From Natrinema hispanicum (GTDB taxonomy: Archaea; Halobacteriota; Halobacteria; Halobacteriales; Natrialbaceae), in the NCBI RefSeq assembly GCF_004217335.1, contig NZ_SHMP01000004.1, positions 310,001 to 374,000 on the forward strand: a stretch of DNA of 64,000 nt. Reading direction: 5' to 3'. Positions within the stretch are counted from its first letter, which is position 1. The number at the start of each line of letters is the position of its first letter. Below, one piece after another: positions 26,321-34,752 of the stretch. Made by a program: the position numbers and the translations under genes. The notes under the pieces were generated by a model that saw only the letters and a list, made by a program, of their open reading frames with translations, was not told the origin of the DNA and searched no databases.

Positions 26321-26677
26321 TCAGAACGTGATAATCTCGGAGTCGTCCTCAACCAGCGAGCGAATGCTGGGATGGCCGCCGTTCTCGTCGGCGGTGATGA
26401 TATCGGCCTCGTCGACGACGTCGTCGACTCCGAAGGCGTTGGCACAGTAGTCACAGACGACCACTTCGTTTCGTATCGACCGATAGAGGCCGTGATAGTC
26501 GTGACTCTCGTCTTCGAGTTCCGGAATCCACTGCGTTCCGGCACCGTCGAAGAGCAACTCTACCTCGTCGTTGGGGTTGTCGGCGAATTCCGCGGCCGTC
26601 TCGAGGCCGTTGACGAGTCGGCCGAGGTCGGCGTGCGATTCCGTCCCTGCCAAGATCACGATCGCTGCGGTTGCCAT
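26321..26677 (-). CDS. DsrE/DsrF-like family protein
   Basis: A 118-residue DsrE-fold protein of the kind involved in sulfur relay or of unknown function. The VILAGTESHADLGRLVNGLE start and VELLFDGAGTQWIPEL segment are typical. A CDYCANAFGV motif (about residues 75-84) offers two cysteines in CxxC spacing that could carry persulfide. It is transcribed with the downstream disulfide reductase on the same strand upstream side, 78 nt apart, so a redox link is plausible but unproven. Confidence 0.8.
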   Translation of the reverse strand: MATAAIVILAGTESHADLGRLVNGLETAAEFADNPNDEVELLFDGAGTQWIPELEDESHDYHGLYRSIRNEVVVCDYCANAFGVDDVVDEADIITADENGGHPSIRSLVEDDSEIITF

Positions 26678-26755
26678 TGCAGCTGAGACTGCGTTCCAAG
26701 AGGAGAAAAGCCGATGTCGGTCGTGTATCGCGTTTGCAGATCCGGCGACGATTTA

Positions 26756-28216
26756 CTAGTTATGGTTGTGGCCGTGGTCATGGTCGTGTCCGTGTTCGTG
26801 TTCGTGACCACCACGAGTGAACTGCCCTGCGAACGCTCGCTGGACGACCTCCGAGAGCGCGGGATGGATGTGAACCGACTCCCGGATATCGTAAATCGTC
26901 CCGGACCCGGCCGTCATCGCCACGACGACTTCTTCGATCAGGTTCGAGGCGTCGGGGCCGATGATGTGACAGCCCAGAATTTCGCCCTCGAGGTCGATGA
27001 GCGGCTTGACGAACCCCTCGGCGTGCATCGCGCTCCCGCGAGCAGTCTCCTCGTATCGATACGTTTGTTTCGCGTACTCGCGGTCCGCGGCGCGTAGTTC
27101 CTGTTCGGTCAGCCCGACGCCGGCGACCTCCGGCGAGGCGAAGACGGCAAACGGCATCGCCGTGTAGTCGACTGGCTCGAGGTCCTCGCCGAACAGGTTG
27201 CGCATGACGGCCTGAGCTTCGTGGTTCGCGTTGTGTTTCAGCAGGTACTCGCCGACGATGTCGCCGAGCGCCCAGACGCCGTCGGCGGTCGTCCGAAGAT
27301 ACTCGTCGGTCTGTATGAACCCGTCACGGTCGGTTTCGATACCGGCGGCCGCGACGTTCAGCGTGTCGGTGTTGGGAACGCGACCGGTCGCGACGAGCAA
27401 CTCGTCGCCAGTAACGGAGATGGTGTCCCCCGGGCGTGGCCCGCCGCCATCATCGTAGGTGTAGGGACGCGCCTCGACGGTGATCGGGTCCTCGCCCTGC
27501 AGGACCGCAGTAGCCTCGTAGCCGGGATAGACGTCGAATCGGTCCGCGTAGCGCTCGGTGAATTCCGCAGCGACGTCCTCGTCGGCGTCGGGAAGTAGGT
27601 TCGGCCGCCGACTGATGATGGACACGTCGCTGCCGAACGTCCCGAAGAACTGCCCCAATTCGGCGGCGATGTAGCCGCCGCCGACGATCACGAGATGGTC
27701 CGGCGGTGTCTCCAACTGCAGCGCCTCGGTGCTGGTGAGGAAGTCGACGGTTTCGATGCCGTCGATCGGTGGAATCGCCGGACGCGTCCCCGCTGCGACG
27801 AGGACGGTGTCCGCGGTGAGGCGCTTACCGTCGTGGCTCTCGCCGTCGAGTTCGATCGTCCGTTCGTCGACGAACCGGCCTTCCGCCTCGTACAGGTCGA
27901 TCCGATCCGACGAGTGCAGACCACGCCGGATCGCGTCCGAACTGCCGTGGACGTCCTCAGTGACCTCGCGGACGATGTCCGCGAACTGAACGTCGTTCAC
28001 CGTGGCGTCGATGTTGAACTCGTCGGCGCGCTCGATCGTGTCCATCACTTCGGCGTGATACAACAGCTTCTTCGACGGGATACAACCGCGGTTAAGACAG
28101 GTCCCGCCGAGTCGCCCTTTCTCGACGACCGCGACCGACTGCCCCTGATTCGCCGCCACGTTTGCCACGTCGAGCCCGGAGCCGGAACCGATAACGAGGA
28201 AATCGTACTCCTCCAT
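26756..28216 (-). CDS. Disulfide reductase (mycothione reductase/LPD-like) with His tail
   Basis: A 486-residue class I pyridine nucleotide-disulfide oxidoreductase. It has the FAD motif GSGSGLDVA (10-18), redox-active C40 and C45 in GGTCLNRGCIPSKK, the NAD(P) motif VIVGGGYIAAELGQF, a second FAD motif ALGDIVGEY, and the dimer-interface active-site pair in HIHPALSEV. The sequence looks closer to mycothione-reductase-type enzymes than to E3 of 2-oxoacid complexes. In haloarchaea a natural substrate could be bis-gamma-glutamylcystine, but dihydrolipoyl dehydrogenase cannot be excluded. The C-terminus is a histidine run, HEHEHGHDHDHGHNHN, that could bind metal. The ATG at 28216 gives MEEYDFLVIG. 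Confidence 0.88.
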   Translation of the reverse strand: MEEYDFLVIGSGSGLDVANVAANQGQSVAVVEKGRLGGTCLNRGCIPSKKLLYHAEVMDTIERADEFNIDATVNDVQFADIVREVTEDVHGSSDAIRRGLHSSDRIDLYEAEGRFVDERTIELDGESHDGKRLTADTVLVAAGTRPAIPPIDGIETVDFLTSTEALQLETPPDHLVIVGGGYIAAELGQFFGTFGSDVSIISRRPNLLPDADEDVAAEFTERYADRFDVYPGYEATAVLQGEDPITVEARPYTYDDGGGPRPGDTISVTGDELLVATGRVPNTDTLNVAAAGIETDRDGFIQTDEYLRTTADGVWALGDIVGEYLLKHNANHEAQAVMRNLFGEDLEPVDYTAMPFAVFASPEVAGVGLTEQELRAADREYAKQTYRYEETARGSAMHAEGFVKPLIDLEGEILGCHIIGPDASNLIEEVVVAMTAGSGTIYDIRESVHIHPALSEVVQRAFAGQFTRGGHEHEHGHDHDHGHNHN

Positions 28217-28323
28217 ACCGCCGGACACGACCCGCAGCGCAATGAATACCGGTCCGGGATACTCCGGGACACAAGCGAATTCCATCGACAAACAGTCGAG
28301 CGTCCCGAGCGGGCCGGCCCACG

Positions 28324-29328
28324 TCACTCCTCGAGCGGCGGCCACTCCCATGCGTCGGCTTCGACGACGCCGAGCAACCGACGGCGGCGGTCGGTCAACT
28401 CCGCGAGGGCTTCGGCGAACTCCGGATCCGAAACGGTTGGAATGTCGTCCGCACGAAGTCGCTCGAGGTTCGGCGATCGGGGGACCGCTGGCTCGGGTTC
28501 AATAAAGGACTCATCAAGCGTCTCGAGGTAGCTCTGGGCGCTCGAGCGAGCGTTCTCGACGACCGCCGGATCGGGGCTGGCCTCGTCCGGAATGGCATAT
28601 CGAAAGAGCATAAGCGACTCATCGAAGATGGGGACAGCCACGGCCGATGCGCGTTCGCCCTTCTCGCTGTGGTAGTAGTGCAAGATTGGATACGATTTGT
28701 GCTGTTCGGCGAGGGTGCTCAGCTCAGAGCCAAGTGTCTCGAGGGCTCGCTCGAGGCCGTCGAAATCCTGGCCGTTCCAGCCCGCGCGGACAAACGCCTC
28801 GCTCCGGCCCCCCAACCCCGTCACGGTGGTTGCGAACGATCGCTTGTCCGAGACGGCCCCGAGTACGGTGAGAACGTAGGAGACACCGAGCGTAACGAAG
28901 GCCATGCCCGAGGCCGTCGTGAACGCACTGGCGACTTCCCAGACGTCACCGCCGTACAGCGGGGTGTAGTCGCCGTTTCCGTCCGTGAACATCGTGTAGG
29001 CGACGTAGTAGAACCGTCCCCACCAGTCGGCGGTCCCGCCGGTTCGCGTGTCGACCAGCGCAGTCGGATAGCTGGCGAAGATGAACGTCCAGCCGACCCA
29101 GATGAGGCCAATCCACAGCGCGAGCGTCAGGGCGAGGGTGATCGGTCCGGCGAGGCTGAGCGCTCGGTCGTGGTCCCGCGTCACGGCGCGGAGTCCCCGC
29201 CAGACGCCTGCCGTGAATCGGCCGGCAATTGGTCCTGACCCGCCGTCGACCCAGAGGGTCGTCCAGAGGATGTCGACGATCCCGCCACCGAGCAACGCGA
29301 CGCCGACGGCGAGATAGAGCGGGTTCAT
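28324..29328 (-). CDS. Two-TM/P-loop ion-channel-like protein with unusual filter
   Basis: A 334-residue membrane protein with three hydrophobic helices (about residues 4-27, 57-85, 130-158) and a re-entrant P-loop between the last two (RFYYVAYTMFTDGNGDYTP). The TxGxGD frame of the K+ channel filter is present at residues 115-120, but as TDGNGD instead of TVGYGD. A cytoplasmic domain of about 175 residues follows and includes a soluble repeat-like helical part. Family: Ion_trans_2-like; selectivity is doubtful because of the altered residues. Its start overlaps the stop of the SGNH-protein gene by 4 nt, so the two are translationally coupled. Confidence 0.75.
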   Translation of the reverse strand: MNPLYLAVGVALLGGGIVDILWTTLWVDGGSGPIAGRFTAGVWRGLRAVTRDHDRALSLAGPITLALTLALWIGLIWVGWTFIFASYPTALVDTRTGGTADWWGRFYYVAYTMFTDGNGDYTPLYGGDVWEVASAFTTASGMAFVTLGVSYVLTVLGAVSDKRSFATTVTGLGGRSEAFVRAGWNGQDFDGLERALETLGSELSTLAEQHKSYPILHYYHSEKGERASAVAVPIFDESLMLFRYAIPDEASPDPAVVENARSSAQSYLETLDESFIEPEPAVPRSPNLERLRADDIPTVSDPEFAEALAELTDRRRRLLGVVEADAWEWPPLEE

Positions 29329-30584
29329 TCGACGACCGCTCGCTGCTCGATGACCTCGGCAAGCACGTCCGCGATTTCCGCGTTCGTCTCGGGGCTGTAG
29401 TGGCCGCCTTCCCCGCGCTCGACGTACAACGACTCGACGTCGCCGTCGTCAGGCGAGAGGTGCGTCGCCATGTCGATCGTCGCCAGGTCATCGTACCGAT
29501 CGTCGAGACGTTCCATGAGGTTGCCATAGATCGGCCCGTGTTCGGCCTCGTATTTCGCGTAGCGGAGTTGCTGGACCATCACGAAGACCGGTTCGAACTC
29601 CTGCTCGTCCGCGTAGTCGACGAACTCCTCGATGAGCGCGTCGAAGAGGGGTTCGTGGGTCTCGAACAGCCGCTCGTGGTACCGCACTCGGGGCTGTTCC
29701 AGCCGCAGCGCCGACTGCGTCTGTGCCCGATCGAAGTCGACCCCCGGAACCGACCGACCGAATCGGCGCTCGAGTTCCTTCCCGGCCGTATAGCCAGCGT
29801 ACCGGAGGTGTTCCCCCTTCTCGAGGAAATCGGTCGTGTACGGCCGCGTCGCGAAGTGGGGCTCGAACCAGTGGTCGTAGTGGAAGTCGTACGCACGGAG
29901 AAAGTCGGCCTTCGACTCGAGGGCGAGCAACTCCGCTTTCTCGTCGACGGGGCTCTCGACGCGCTCGAGGCCGTCGTCATCCAGCACGTACCGGGGTTTA
30001 ACCGCCAAGATATTGCCGAACTCCTGATAGTGTTTCCAGACGCTCAAAATGCGCGCGATCGAGGAGGCGGTGACGACCATGAAGACGTAGTCGGTCGGAT
30101 CCTCGGGGTACTTGCGTTTGAGCCGCATGAGCGCCTGATCGAGCCCATAGTTGCCGCCACCGTAGTTGGCGACGTGGGTGTCGAGTTCCGCCGCGAGGTA
30201 GTGCTGGAACGTTTCGTCGTTATCGACCTCCCGGCAGAAACAGTAGGAGTCACCATAGGTCGAGACCGTGGTGTCGGCGCTCTCGTCACGGTCTTTTGCG
30301 GGACAGACCCGACTGGCGTACTCGTCGGTCGAGTAGGTCACCACGCTGCGGACCTCCTCGCCGGGGAGGTGATCGCCTGTATCTTTCTGTTTCTCCCGGT
30401 TCGGCTGGGGTGCCCACCCGAGTTCGGGGTCGAAGCTGCTGAACTTCCCCAGTAACTCCCGGTCGATCTCGGGGAACTCCTCGGTGGCGACCGAGGGAAG
30501 CCGCTCGAGCGCTCGGTACGACGTGATCTCGAGGACCACTATGCCACCGACGAGAGCGATCGCTATCGCGACGAACGGAAGCAT
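29325..30584 (-). CDS. Membrane-anchored SGNH-hydrolase-like protein
   Basis: A 419-residue protein with one N-terminal membrane helix (about residues 2-19) and an SGNH/GDSL-type domain outside the membrane. Visible: a DPELGWAPQPN block (52-62) common in this group, the nucleophile block with G111-D112-S113, a glycine/asparagine-rich oxyanion region (NYGGGNYGLDQAL), and the C-terminal histidine block GGHYSPETN (H395). It may act on acylated or glycosylated surface molecules (acetyl-esterase or acyltransferase); AlgJ/AlgX-like enzymes share this layout. C115 and C117 flank the nucleophile and are unusual. It is first of a two-gene operon with the channel-like gene. Confidence 0.72.
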   Translation of the reverse strand: MLPFVAIAIALVGGIVVLEITSYRALERLPSVATEEFPEIDRELLGKFSSFDPELGWAPQPNREKQKDTGDHLPGEEVRSVVTYSTDEYASRVCPAKDRDESADTTVSTYGDSYCFCREVDNDETFQHYLAAELDTHVANYGGGNYGLDQALMRLKRKYPEDPTDYVFMVVTASSIARILSVWKHYQEFGNILAVKPRYVLDDDGLERVESPVDEKAELLALESKADFLRAYDFHYDHWFEPHFATRPYTTDFLEKGEHLRYAGYTAGKELERRFGRSVPGVDFDRAQTQSALRLEQPRVRYHERLFETHEPLFDALIEEFVDYADEQEFEPVFVMVQQLRYAKYEAEHGPIYGNLMERLDDRYDDLATIDMATHLSPDDGDVESLYVERGEGGHYSPETNAEIADVLAEVIEQRAVVE

Positions 30585-30719
30585 CGGCTCATCGTACCGG
30601 GACGGCGGGGAAGGGGATTATGCCGGAATCTGCCATTTTCGGGTCATCGACGCGATCGGGCGCATCCGCTGTCGTCATTGCAGGTCCCGGGTCGCGATTG
30701 GCATGCCGCCTCGAGACTG

Positions 30720-31148
30720 TCAGCGAACCGTCGTGACCGGGACCGGCGAGTGTCGAACGACGACTTCGGCAACGCTGCCGAGCAGGAGTCGCGCGACGCC
30801 GGATCGGCCGTGGCTGCCGATGACGACGTGATCGACGGCGTCGTGCTCGGCAACTGAGAGGATCTCCTGGGCTGGTGTTCCTGTTCGCGTTCGGGTGTCG
30901 ATGTCGACACCATGCTCGTCGGCGATGGCTTCGGCTGCAGCCAGCCGATCGGTGGCGTCATCCAGCAACTCACGGCGTTCGGCACTTGGGTCGGCGTCGT
31001 CAGCGGTGTTCGGGATGTACGGCAACGAGGTCGTATCGGCGACGGTCACCACGACGAACTCGCCGTGAGGAAACAACTCGAACGCGTAGGCGAGTGCGTC
31101 GCGAGCGGGCTCGGAGTCATCAAACGGGACGAGAATCCGCGGTGGCAT
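30720..31148 (-). CDS. Universal stress protein (UspA family)
   Basis: A 142-residue single-domain USP. It begins with the family start RILVPFDDSEPARDAL and ends with the ATP-binding signature GSHGRSGVARLLLGSVAEVVVRHS in its usual G-x2-G-x9-G-S arrangement, so it should bind ATP. Its role is in stress signalling, and the trigger cannot be predicted. It lies in a row of minus-strand transport genes but with its own spacing (62 nt to the TauE/SafE gene). Confidence 0.92.
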   Translation of the reverse strand: MPPRILVPFDDSEPARDALAYAFELFPHGEFVVVTVADTTSLPYIPNTADDADPSAERRELLDDATDRLAAAEAIADEHGVDIDTRTRTGTPAQEILSVAEHDAVDHVVIGSHGRSGVARLLLGSVAEVVVRHSPVPVTTVR

Positions 31149-31210
31149 GGTATCTCGACGTCCACGCGCGACATCTTCAGTTTGGGTCCGTCAACTGCAT
31201 CGTATCGTGG

Positions 31211-32014
31211 TCACAGCGCGAGATAGGGGCCGACCGCCAGAAGGACAACTCCCAGCGCGACTTTCAGCTTCTCGGGGTCGACGACGTGGGCAACGCGCCA
31301 GCCGACGACGACGCCGAGCAACAGCGGCGTACCGACGACGACCGCGAGCGGAACGAGGACGTTTCCCTGCAGGAAATAGCCCGAGGCCGCAAACGCCGCG
31401 ATAAAGATCGACTGGACCTGCGCGACGGCGACGGCGAGCAACATCGGGACGCCGACGAGCACCAGCGCGGGGACGGCAAGCACCGGGCCACCGATCCCCA
31501 GCAGACCGCTGGCGACCCCGAGAACGAACCCGAGTCCCGCGAGTACCGCTTGCCCGAGACGGGTCAGCGGCTCGAGGTCGTACACCGGGCTAAACCCCCG
31601 GCGCTCGCGATAGAGGATGGTCCCGCCGACGGCCATCGCGACACCGCCAAGCAGGAGCCCGAACAGCGACCGTGGCACGAACGGGTTCACCGACGCGCCG
31701 ACGAGCGCGCCAAGGACGCTCGCGCCGCTGAGGACGACCGCGATCGCGCGACTCTCGCCGGTGTTCATTTCCCCGGAGTAGAGATAGGCGGCGCTGCCGA
31801 CGAGCCCCGTCACGATGAACGTGGCGTGGGCGGTGCCGGCGACCTGGCTCGAGGCCAACGGTGTTAGCGAGTACAGCGCGATCGTCACGAAGATCCCGCC
31901 GGGACCGATGGTGGTGATGCCGATCCCCGAGAAGAACGCGATCGAGACGAGCAACAGGAGCAGCGAGAGCCCGAAATCGAGTGCAATCATCTCTTGCACG
32001 ACGTGTGTTGTCAT
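31211..32014 (-). CDS. Sulfite exporter TauE/SafE-family permease
   Basis: A 267-residue membrane protein with about eight helices in two similar halves. The family pattern is clear: FFSGIGITTIGPGGIFVTIAL in TM1-2 and its counterpart LGVASGLLGIGGPVLAVPAL in the second half. TauE/SafE proteins export or import sulfur-containing anions such as sulfite, sulfoacetate or thiosulfate. The ATG at 32014 begins MTTHVVQEMIALDFG; an in-frame codon at 32086 adds 24 residues unlike the family. No sulfur gene is adjacent except the DsrE protein 5 kb away, so the substrate is open. Confidence 0.88.
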   Translation of the reverse strand: MTTHVVQEMIALDFGLSLLLLLVSIAFFSGIGITTIGPGGIFVTIALYSLTPLASSQVAGTAHATFIVTGLVGSAAYLYSGEMNTGESRAIAVVLSGASVLGALVGASVNPFVPRSLFGLLLGGVAMAVGGTILYRERRGFSPVYDLEPLTRLGQAVLAGLGFVLGVASGLLGIGGPVLAVPALVLVGVPMLLAVAVAQVQSIFIAAFAASGYFLQGNVLVPLAVVVGTPLLLGVVVGWRVAHVVDPEKLKVALGVVLLAVGPYLAL

Positions 32015-32119
32015 TCCAGTCCGTCTCACTCCACCGTTCTGCTTGCGCCGATCGGACGACGCAGGTATCGCACACGAGTCCGTCACTCGCAGCCACTCGA
32101 GTAAGCGGGTTGCCTGCCG

Positions 32120-33388
32120 TTAGAGGATAGACAAGATCGTTTCGTAGAGCGACTGGACGGTCAGGAGGCTCCCGACGAGCAGGATGAGTCCCGCCGCGAT
32201 GAACGCGGCGTTTTCGTACCAGTCGATGTCGTGAAACCTGTTGACGGCACCGATGAGCGCGAAGACGGTGACTGGAAGGCCGATCGCGCCGTTGACGGCC
32301 GGCATGATGATCGCCATTTCGACCGGTCCGAAACCGGTGTAGACGAGCATCGGAAGCGCAGTGACCGCCGAGAGGACGATCAGCGCGATGACCGTTCGTC
32401 GGAACGCGGAATCACCGAAGACCGTGTCTCGTCCGAGCGCCTGTGGCACCATGAAGCCGGCTCCAAACAGCGTCCCGGTGGCCGAGGAGATCGAGGCGAG
32501 AAACGCCGCGAGGATGAACACCACGAGCGCGTACTCGCCGAGGATCGACGCGAGCGGTTTTCCTGGGGTCGTTAACGCCATCTCACCGCCGGAGAGCGTG
32601 ACCGCCGAGACGATCATCACGAAGCTGCCGATGACGAGCGTCGTCGCGATCCCGGCGGCGTTGTCCCGACGGTACTCCCAGATGTCGGTCCATTCCTTGG
32701 TCGGCTGGATGCTCGACTGAATGAAGAAGTTCGGCCAGTAGACCGTCGTTCCCAGCAGGGCGATAACCGCAGTGAGGTAGCCGATTTCGGTCTGCAGGAT
32801 CGGTTGCAGACCGGCCGCGACCGACTGCCACGGCACGTTGAGGCCGAGTAGTAACAGGCCATACGAACTGAACACGGCGAACACCATCGCGGCGATCGCC
32901 GCTTCGATTCGGTCGTAGACCTTCATCTGGACGATGGCGATGCCGATCCCGGCTGCGAGGACGATCCCGACGAGGACGTTGTCGAGACCGGGGATCAGCC
33001 AGGCCAGAGCCGCACCCGCGACCGCATAGTTCGAGACGGCCCACAGTCCGGACATCAGTGAGATACCGATCAGTAGCGTCGAGCCACCGATCGGGAGCGC
33101 GTCAGCGATGTAGTCGGCGAGCGGTTCGTCGGCCACGGCGAGCCGCGCGCTCATGTCGTGCAGCGCGATGTCAACGAGGAAGGCAAGCGGTAGCACCCAC
33201 AGCAAGGAGTACGCGAAGTTCGCGCCCGTGTCGGCGAGGATGTAGACCGATCCTGCACCGAAGACGTTCGCAGCGAACAGCACGCCCAGTCCGTACCTGT
33301 AGAGAGCGCCGTGGATCACTTCGCCGCCGGGGACTGCGTCGACGACTGCTGATGTCGACGTGGACGCCGACGCGGACTGTTCGCTCAC
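32120..33388 (-). CDS. NRAMP-like transporter lacking canonical metal motifs
   Basis: A 422-residue polytopic protein with the length and about 11-12 helices of the NRAMP/SLC11 family. The stretch after the TM1 site (FAYSLLWVLPLAFLVDIALH) and the TM6 region (YWPNFFIQSSIQPTKEW) align with canonical NRAMPs. The DPGN motif of TM1 is FGAG (43-46), and the MPH of TM6 is YWP-like (217-219), so the residues that coordinate Mn2+/Fe2+ are missing. It may carry another cation or solute. A Ser/Ala-rich soluble N-terminus precedes TM1. Single gene next to TauE/SafE. Confidence 0.75.
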   Translation of the reverse strand: MSEQSASASTSTSAVVDAVPGGEVIHGALYRYGLGVLFAANVFGAGSVYILADTGANFAYSLLWVLPLAFLVDIALHDMSARLAVADEPLADYIADALPIGGSTLLIGISLMSGLWAVSNYAVAGAALAWLIPGLDNVLVGIVLAAGIGIAIVQMKVYDRIEAAIAAMVFAVFSSYGLLLLGLNVPWQSVAAGLQPILQTEIGYLTAVIALLGTTVYWPNFFIQSSIQPTKEWTDIWEYRRDNAAGIATTLVIGSFVMIVSAVTLSGGEMALTTPGKPLASILGEYALVVFILAAFLASISSATGTLFGAGFMVPQALGRDTVFGDSAFRRTVIALIVLSAVTALPMLVYTGFGPVEMAIIMPAVNGAIGLPVTVFALIGAVNRFHDIDWYENAAFIAAGLILLVGSLLTVQSLYETILSIL

Positions 33389-34011
33389 ACGCGCTCACCT
33401 CCTGCATCGATCCCAGTGGTGGTTTCATAAGCGGATCGCTGTCGGATCAGACGCGAGGCGAACCCGGTCTCTGAAATAACCGCTGCGAGGCTGGCACCGG
33501 GTTCGCATCGACGAATTTTCTCGTTTACCGGTTCGACAGGAACGGCCACCGCGGTACTATGGGTATGGGGTTTCATCTCTGGGAGTTTCGAAAAGCAGCT
33601 GATGTCTCGCCTCCTCGAGTTTGCGGACGCTGGATTTCGAGGAGGCCCGAACAGCGTGCTGGCATCTGTTTGCTTCGTCCGAAACGCGATACCGAAAGCA
33701 ACAGCCGGGAGTCGGTTGAGTGAAAAGCTTGAGATAGCAGACGCCCAGTCAGATAGCTGGTGTGGGTAATATCGTATTACCCCGAAAACGAACCCGAAGT
33801 CGCAGCGGCGACTCGAGTAACACAGTACCGGCGGCACTACCGAATGCGAGTGTCCGATGAATCCAGCTTCGAATACCCGATTACGACCGCCGACACCTCA
33901 TTGGCGCTGCCGAGTGTCACGATCTCAGTGACTCTCTCATGGCAGACGAAGTTGCCTTCAGACCAAGACCTATACATTTCTATCCATTACCCGAGGTGAA
34001 GACCTCTGCCA
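33389..34011. other. Long intergenic region upstream of psmA
   Basis: About 620 nt without a convincing gene between the divergent NRAMP-like gene and psmA. Open frames exist on both strands but have poor haloarchaeal codon use and no recognisable protein. A small hairpin GGTAATATCGTATTACC (about 33764-33780) is present. The psmA TATA-like element CTATACATTT is at 33970-33979. The length suggests extra regulation or a decayed gene. Confidence 0.5.
33970..33979 (+). promoter_or_regulatory. TATA-like element upstream of psmA
   Basis: CTATACATTT, 33-42 nt before the psmA ATG, predicts a short 5' leader of roughly 10 nt. The sequence GAGGTGA between them at 33992-33998 is complementary to the 3' end of 16S rRNA and can serve as a Shine-Dalgarno site. 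Confidence 0.5.
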
Positions 34012-34752
34012 ATGCAAGGACAATCTCAGCAGCAGGCCTACGATCGGGGAATCACCATTTTCTCCCCTGACGGACGTCTCTATCAGGTCGAGTACGCACG
34101 CGAGGCAGTCAAACGCGGCACCGCGAGCGTCGGTCTCCGCACACCTGACGGCGTCGTCCTCACCGCCAACCGGCGGGTCAGCTCGCCGCTTATGGAACGC
34201 TCGAGCGTCGAGAAGATCCACAAGGCCGACGACCACGTCGGCGTCGCAAGCGCCGGCCACGTTGCCGACGCGCGCCAACTCGTCGACCTCGCGCGGCGGC
34301 GCGCACAGGGCGAACAGCTCCGCTATGGCCAGCAGATCGGCGTCGAGACGCTGACCCGATCGATCACGGACCACATTCAGGAGTACACCCAGACCGGTGG
34401 CGCACGTCCCTTTGGCGTCGCGCTGCTCGTCGGCGGGATCGAAGACGGCGAGCCGAAACTGTTCGAGACCGATCCCTCGGGGACGGACTACGAGTGGCAG
34501 GCGGCCGCCATCGGCGGCGACCGCGACGTCATTCAGGGCTATCTCGAGGACAACTACCACGACGAACTTGACGTCGACGGCGGGATCGAACTTGCCGTGC
34601 GCGCGCTCAGCGAACCCGAAGACGAGGTCGTCGCCGCCGAGGAGGTCGACGTCGCGACGATCACGACCGACGATGAGACGTTCAGTTCGGTCTCAGTCGA
34701 CCGCCTCGAGTCGATCATCGAAGAGATCGACGTGGAGGAGATGGATGAGTAA
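34012..34752 (+). CDS. psmA: 20S proteasome subunit alpha
   Basis: A 246-residue alpha-type subunit that forms the outer rings and gate of the 20S proteasome and docks regulatory ATPases (PAN/Cdc48). The N-terminal gate motif YDRGITIFSPDGRLYQVEYA (residues 10-29) is diagnostic, and the tail is acidic. It lacks the catalytic N-terminal threonine. The stop overlaps the psmB start by 8 nt, giving a fixed alpha-beta operon. Confidence 0.97.
   Translation: MQGQSQQQAYDRGITIFSPDGRLYQVEYAREAVKRGTASVGLRTPDGVVLTANRRVSSPLMERSSVEKIHKADDHVGVASAGHVADARQLVDLARRRAQGEQLRYGQQIGVETLTRSITDHIQEYTQTGGARPFGVALLVGGIEDGEPKLFETDPSGTDYEWQAAAIGGDRDVIQGYLEDNYHDELDVDGGIELAVRALSEPEDEVVAAEEVDVATITTDDETFSSVSVDRLESIIEEIDVEEMDE

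Noticed and set aside
33385..33837. 150-codon minus-strand frame in the psmA upstream region
   Set aside because: It overlaps the start of the NRAMP-like gene, has poor codon bias, and the protein is rich in residues unlike haloarchaeal proteins. A decayed gene is possible but cannot be supported.
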